In this document: positions 61,382 to 64,000 of the stretch, one piece after another
Position numbering within the stretch: position 1 is the stretch's first letter
Layout: every line of letters starts with the position of its first letter
From: Molanna angustata
Taxonomy: Eukaryota > Arthropoda > Insecta > Trichoptera > Molannidae
NCBI GenBank assembly: GCA_963576475.1
Contig: OY754964.1
Span: forward strand, 48,124,861 to 48,188,860
DNA length: 64,000 nt
Direction: 5' to 3'
Program-made: the position numbers and the translations under genes
The notes under the pieces: model-generated
What the model was told of the DNA's origin: nothing
The model's input: the letters and a program-made list of their open reading frames with translations, nothing else
Database searches by the model: none

Positions 61382-62130
61382 TTTTTATTGACAAACATTT
61401 ATTCAACATCTCAATAGAGACGAAGTTGGGATATTGTAGAAGAACCAGGAACTCGAGGCACCTACAGGGCTTACGACCTGCCATCGGCTGGTTGACGTGA
61501 TCACTTTATGCGCTTGCGCAACGTTCACCAATTATGCCTTCTTATTGAGTTCCCTTATCGATGTAATTTTTGGAGTTCTATATATTTGAATAGTGTGTAA
61601 TATTTTACCTGAAAATAATGCATTATTATTATTGCCATCTATGGAGTAACGGAGCAACCTTTTTGTAAAGCCATCCATTGAGAAATTGAGAAATTAATTT
61701 TTATTTGTAAACAATGAAAGCAACAGTCCTTATAAATGAGATGACGGTATCACACACAGATGTCACCCCTGAACTGCGCCAGAAATATTATTTCATTTTT
61801 GGCTTGTTTACCTACTTGCACCAATGTGTATGTAAATCGAATATTCTTTTTTAATTGCATATACGCAAACATTGGATTTTTTATTTCATTCATTATTTTC
61901 AGGTAAAATGTTACACACTATTCAAATACATAGAACTTTCAAAAATTACATCGATAAGGAAACTCAATAAGAAGGCATAATTGGTGAACGTTGCGCAAGC
62001 GCTTAAAGTGATTACGTAAACCAGCCGATGACAGGTCGTAAGCCCTGTAGGTTCCACGAGTTCCTGGTTCTTCTACAATATCCCAACTTCGTCTCTATTG
62101 AGATGTTGAAAAAATGTTTGTCAATAAAAA
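61382..62130. mobile_element. Family D foldback with 240-bp inverted arms
   Basis: The left arm 61382-61620 and right arm 61891-62130 are close reverse complements from 'tttttattgacaaac' to 'cctgaaaataatg'. The 270-bp middle carries the normal D interior and the start of the terminal palindrome. Relative to the simple D copies, the right arm is an extra inverted copy of the left end. Confidence 0.82.
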
Positions 62131-62222
62131 AAACATTTCACTCCCGAAAGGGAAAAAAATCCAATGTTTGCGTCATAATACTATGGTTTGCGTATATGCA
62201 ATTAAAAAAGAATATTCGAAGT
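62131..62222 (+). repeat. Displaced half of the family D terminal palindrome
   Basis: 'aaaaaaatccaatgtttgcg' and 'gtatatgcaattaaaaaaga' complement 61843-61880 across the inserted right arm. An 18-bp stretch with a second 'tttgcg' is doubled at 62165-62192. Confidence 0.65.
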
Positions 62223-62224
62223 AT

Positions 62225-63930
62225 ATGATAGATAATATATAAAGATGATAGGTATGTTTTATTGATAATGTAATCGATCATTAAGATAAATTACTATATT
62301 AACTATTACAAAAAAAAATGGATGAGTAAAATCAAGTAAAACATATACATTATTAAAGATTATAAATGACGTTTTTGAGACATAAAGATTGTTTCATTTC
62401 AGCTGAAATTCATTTATTTACCTTTGTTTTGTTTTATAATTTAAATAGATGTATTAAATTTTCTCGAAAATATCAAGTGCTTATTTAGCGATAATAAAGA
62501 AATATTGTTATTACTTTTGAGTAAATGCATAAGATGCTAAGTAGATACTTCCAGTAGGTAGTTGAATAGAACAAATGGAGAGATTATCCTTTTCTTTGCC
62601 ACATTGTTATTCTCTTTAAACATTTCCTAGGGTAATAAAAAATGCACAAGTGTTGAGTATTTTCGTGACGGAAATTCCATTGAGGCATTACACATCCTGC
62701 AATATAAGAAATAAAATACAACACAAAGAGGACAGAAAAAAATATATTTTACTCCCCTAACGAAGAGGAATATGTGATTAAAAATAGATTGCCCGAGGGG
62801 TAGTCCAACTGTAGGTATATGTACACACCTATTAAATATTTATTCTCGAGCATTTAACACAACATCACATCACGATCTTTAATCTTTATTTAATTATACG
62901 TTTCAGGATCATTTGAACATAAAATGGCGATGGTGTTATCAGCTTATTTTAACTGACATTATATAGAACCTTACCTACTTTGTTGTTTCTTTGTTGTTCT
63001 GGTTATTAATATTATTTATTATTTTTGTTTCTGCATCTATATATTTTATGTATTACATATTGTATGGATATATATTATGTACATATTTTTAGGCATCTCT
63101 TTTTTATAATATGTTTCATGGCTTATTTTTTAACTGTTTTTTTTTATGTTTCATTATTTTTTAATGACACTTTTGAATTTACTATATACCTAGGTATATA
63201 ATTTCTGGGAGGGAGGAGCGGCTGTTGTATTCTGGAGAGGGATGGCCTAGTGGTGAAATGCTCGGACCCGAAGTTCTAAAAAACAAGTTTGCGCTCAACA
63301 CAATTGAAGCTCGCGATAAATAAATATATTTAAAATTTGGACCTTTGTAAATAATATTTTTGTGTTACTGAATTGTTTCATTTATCGGTCTTGTGTGATT
63401 TAAAAAAAACTCCCCATCGGTTATAATGGCGGTATGAGGTGAATCCGTTACATTTTGTTTCAAAGAAAAATACTCGGAACATTACCCCGGGGTCTACTTA
63501 CTACCTACTGGACAGAAAAAAAATAATTGCTTTGAAATCTGAGCTCACCGTGCGGAGAGTAAAAAAAACCGACCCAAGTTTAGTGTTGAAAACATAGAGA
63601 AAATTAAATTCACTGCCTACACATACATATATTTTCCAGTTAGTGTATGAATTAAGAAGGTAAATCTGAATCAGCTACGTATAAATATCCATCTTTAGTA
63701 TAAAAACATGTACTTATTGTTATATCAAAGAGGTTTGAATTCAGTTGCTTACACTTTTCAACCCCTGCTTGGGTTATCTATCCAATGCTTCGCTACGCGT
63801 TGATTTATTACGTCATAGCATTCAATTTACATAGAATAAAACAGTATTGGGACTGTGGAACTTTTTTTAATTACCTACTTCGTATGAATTTGGACGTTAA
63901 GCGTTATTATTTTTTTTATTATATCAGTTA
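62225..63930. other. No gene seen
   Basis: AT-rich. Near 63240 'atggcctagtggtgaaatgc' resembles a pol III A-box, but no convincing B-box follows, so I do not call a tRNA. Confidence 0.4.
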
Positions 63931-64000
63931 CCGACCGCCATGGCACAGTTGATAAGCCGTTCGGTTTCTGTCATTTCTCACGCTAATATTGCTTCTCTGG
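63931..64000 (+). repeat. SINE-C with internal deletion, cut by the window end
   Basis: The head (ATGGCACAGTTGATAAGCCG) joins directly to 'tcatttctcacgctaatatt'; the B-box region between them is missing. The element continues past the window. Confidence 0.8.

Noticed and set aside
63239..63310. tRNA-like A-box (TGGCCTAGTGGT)
   Set aside because: No B-box at the right distance and no clover-leaf.

Overview
This 64 kb window is AT-rich, gene-poor eukaryotic DNA packed with transposable elements. It looks like an insect genome, most probably a lepidopteran. That is an inference from the RTE-type LINE tails ending in repeated GTAT, the tRNA-headed SINEs, and one candidate TATA/Inr/DPE core promoter; no host protein confirms it. 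I find no intact host gene, rRNA, true tRNA or CRISPR array. The recognisable coding sequence is relic transposon sequence.

Layout. 1-8 kb: mostly unremarkable AT-rich DNA with SINEs, a foldback hairpin (4646-4787) and pieces of two RTE-type LINE families (1847-2026, 4930-5300, 6570-7296). 8-12.2 kb: a 200-bp (AT)n array, a minus-strand LINE tail, then a nearly complete Penelope-like element (RT plus GIY-YIG) with a partial inverted copy upstream and the start of a second copy downstream, ending in another (AT)n array. 12.2-21.1 kb: a large composite inverted duplication. Outer arms 12180-13092 / 20197-21108 and inner arms 13321-14360 / 14990-16031 surround a third (AT)n array, and a GC-rich minisatellite occurs three times. 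The right side is split by about 4 kb. 21-28.6 kb: repeat family F, an RTE-type LINE end, a 1.29-kb hAT relic with a perfect 8-bp target-site duplication (24817-26108), and a nest in which family F was invaded by a LINE fragment and by family D.

28.6-37.3 kb: sparse, with LINE tails, SINEs, a 23-bp tandem repeat and one unrecognised coding-like frame (30741-31307, minus). 37.35-38.69 kb: a repeat element holding an 18-bp minisatellite and a 141-bp tandem array. 39.3-40.0 kb: RTE-type LINE end. 40.7-45.2 kb: families D and E with a SINE; the E/SINE unit recurs inverted at 53.5-54.3 kb. 46.48-46.59 kb: the candidate core promoter with a possible 5' splice site, the best hint of a host gene. 48-64 kb: more SINEs, families D, F and G, and decayed RTE-type ends.

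Names used here: SINE-A, -B and -C are three tRNA-headed families; D, E, F and G are local non-coding repeat families defined only by comparing copies inside this window; RTE-A, -B and -C are three groups of LINE 3' ends; 'LINE-R' is a further non-LTR retrotransposon tail. Coordinates of repeat edges are by eye and may be off by several bases.
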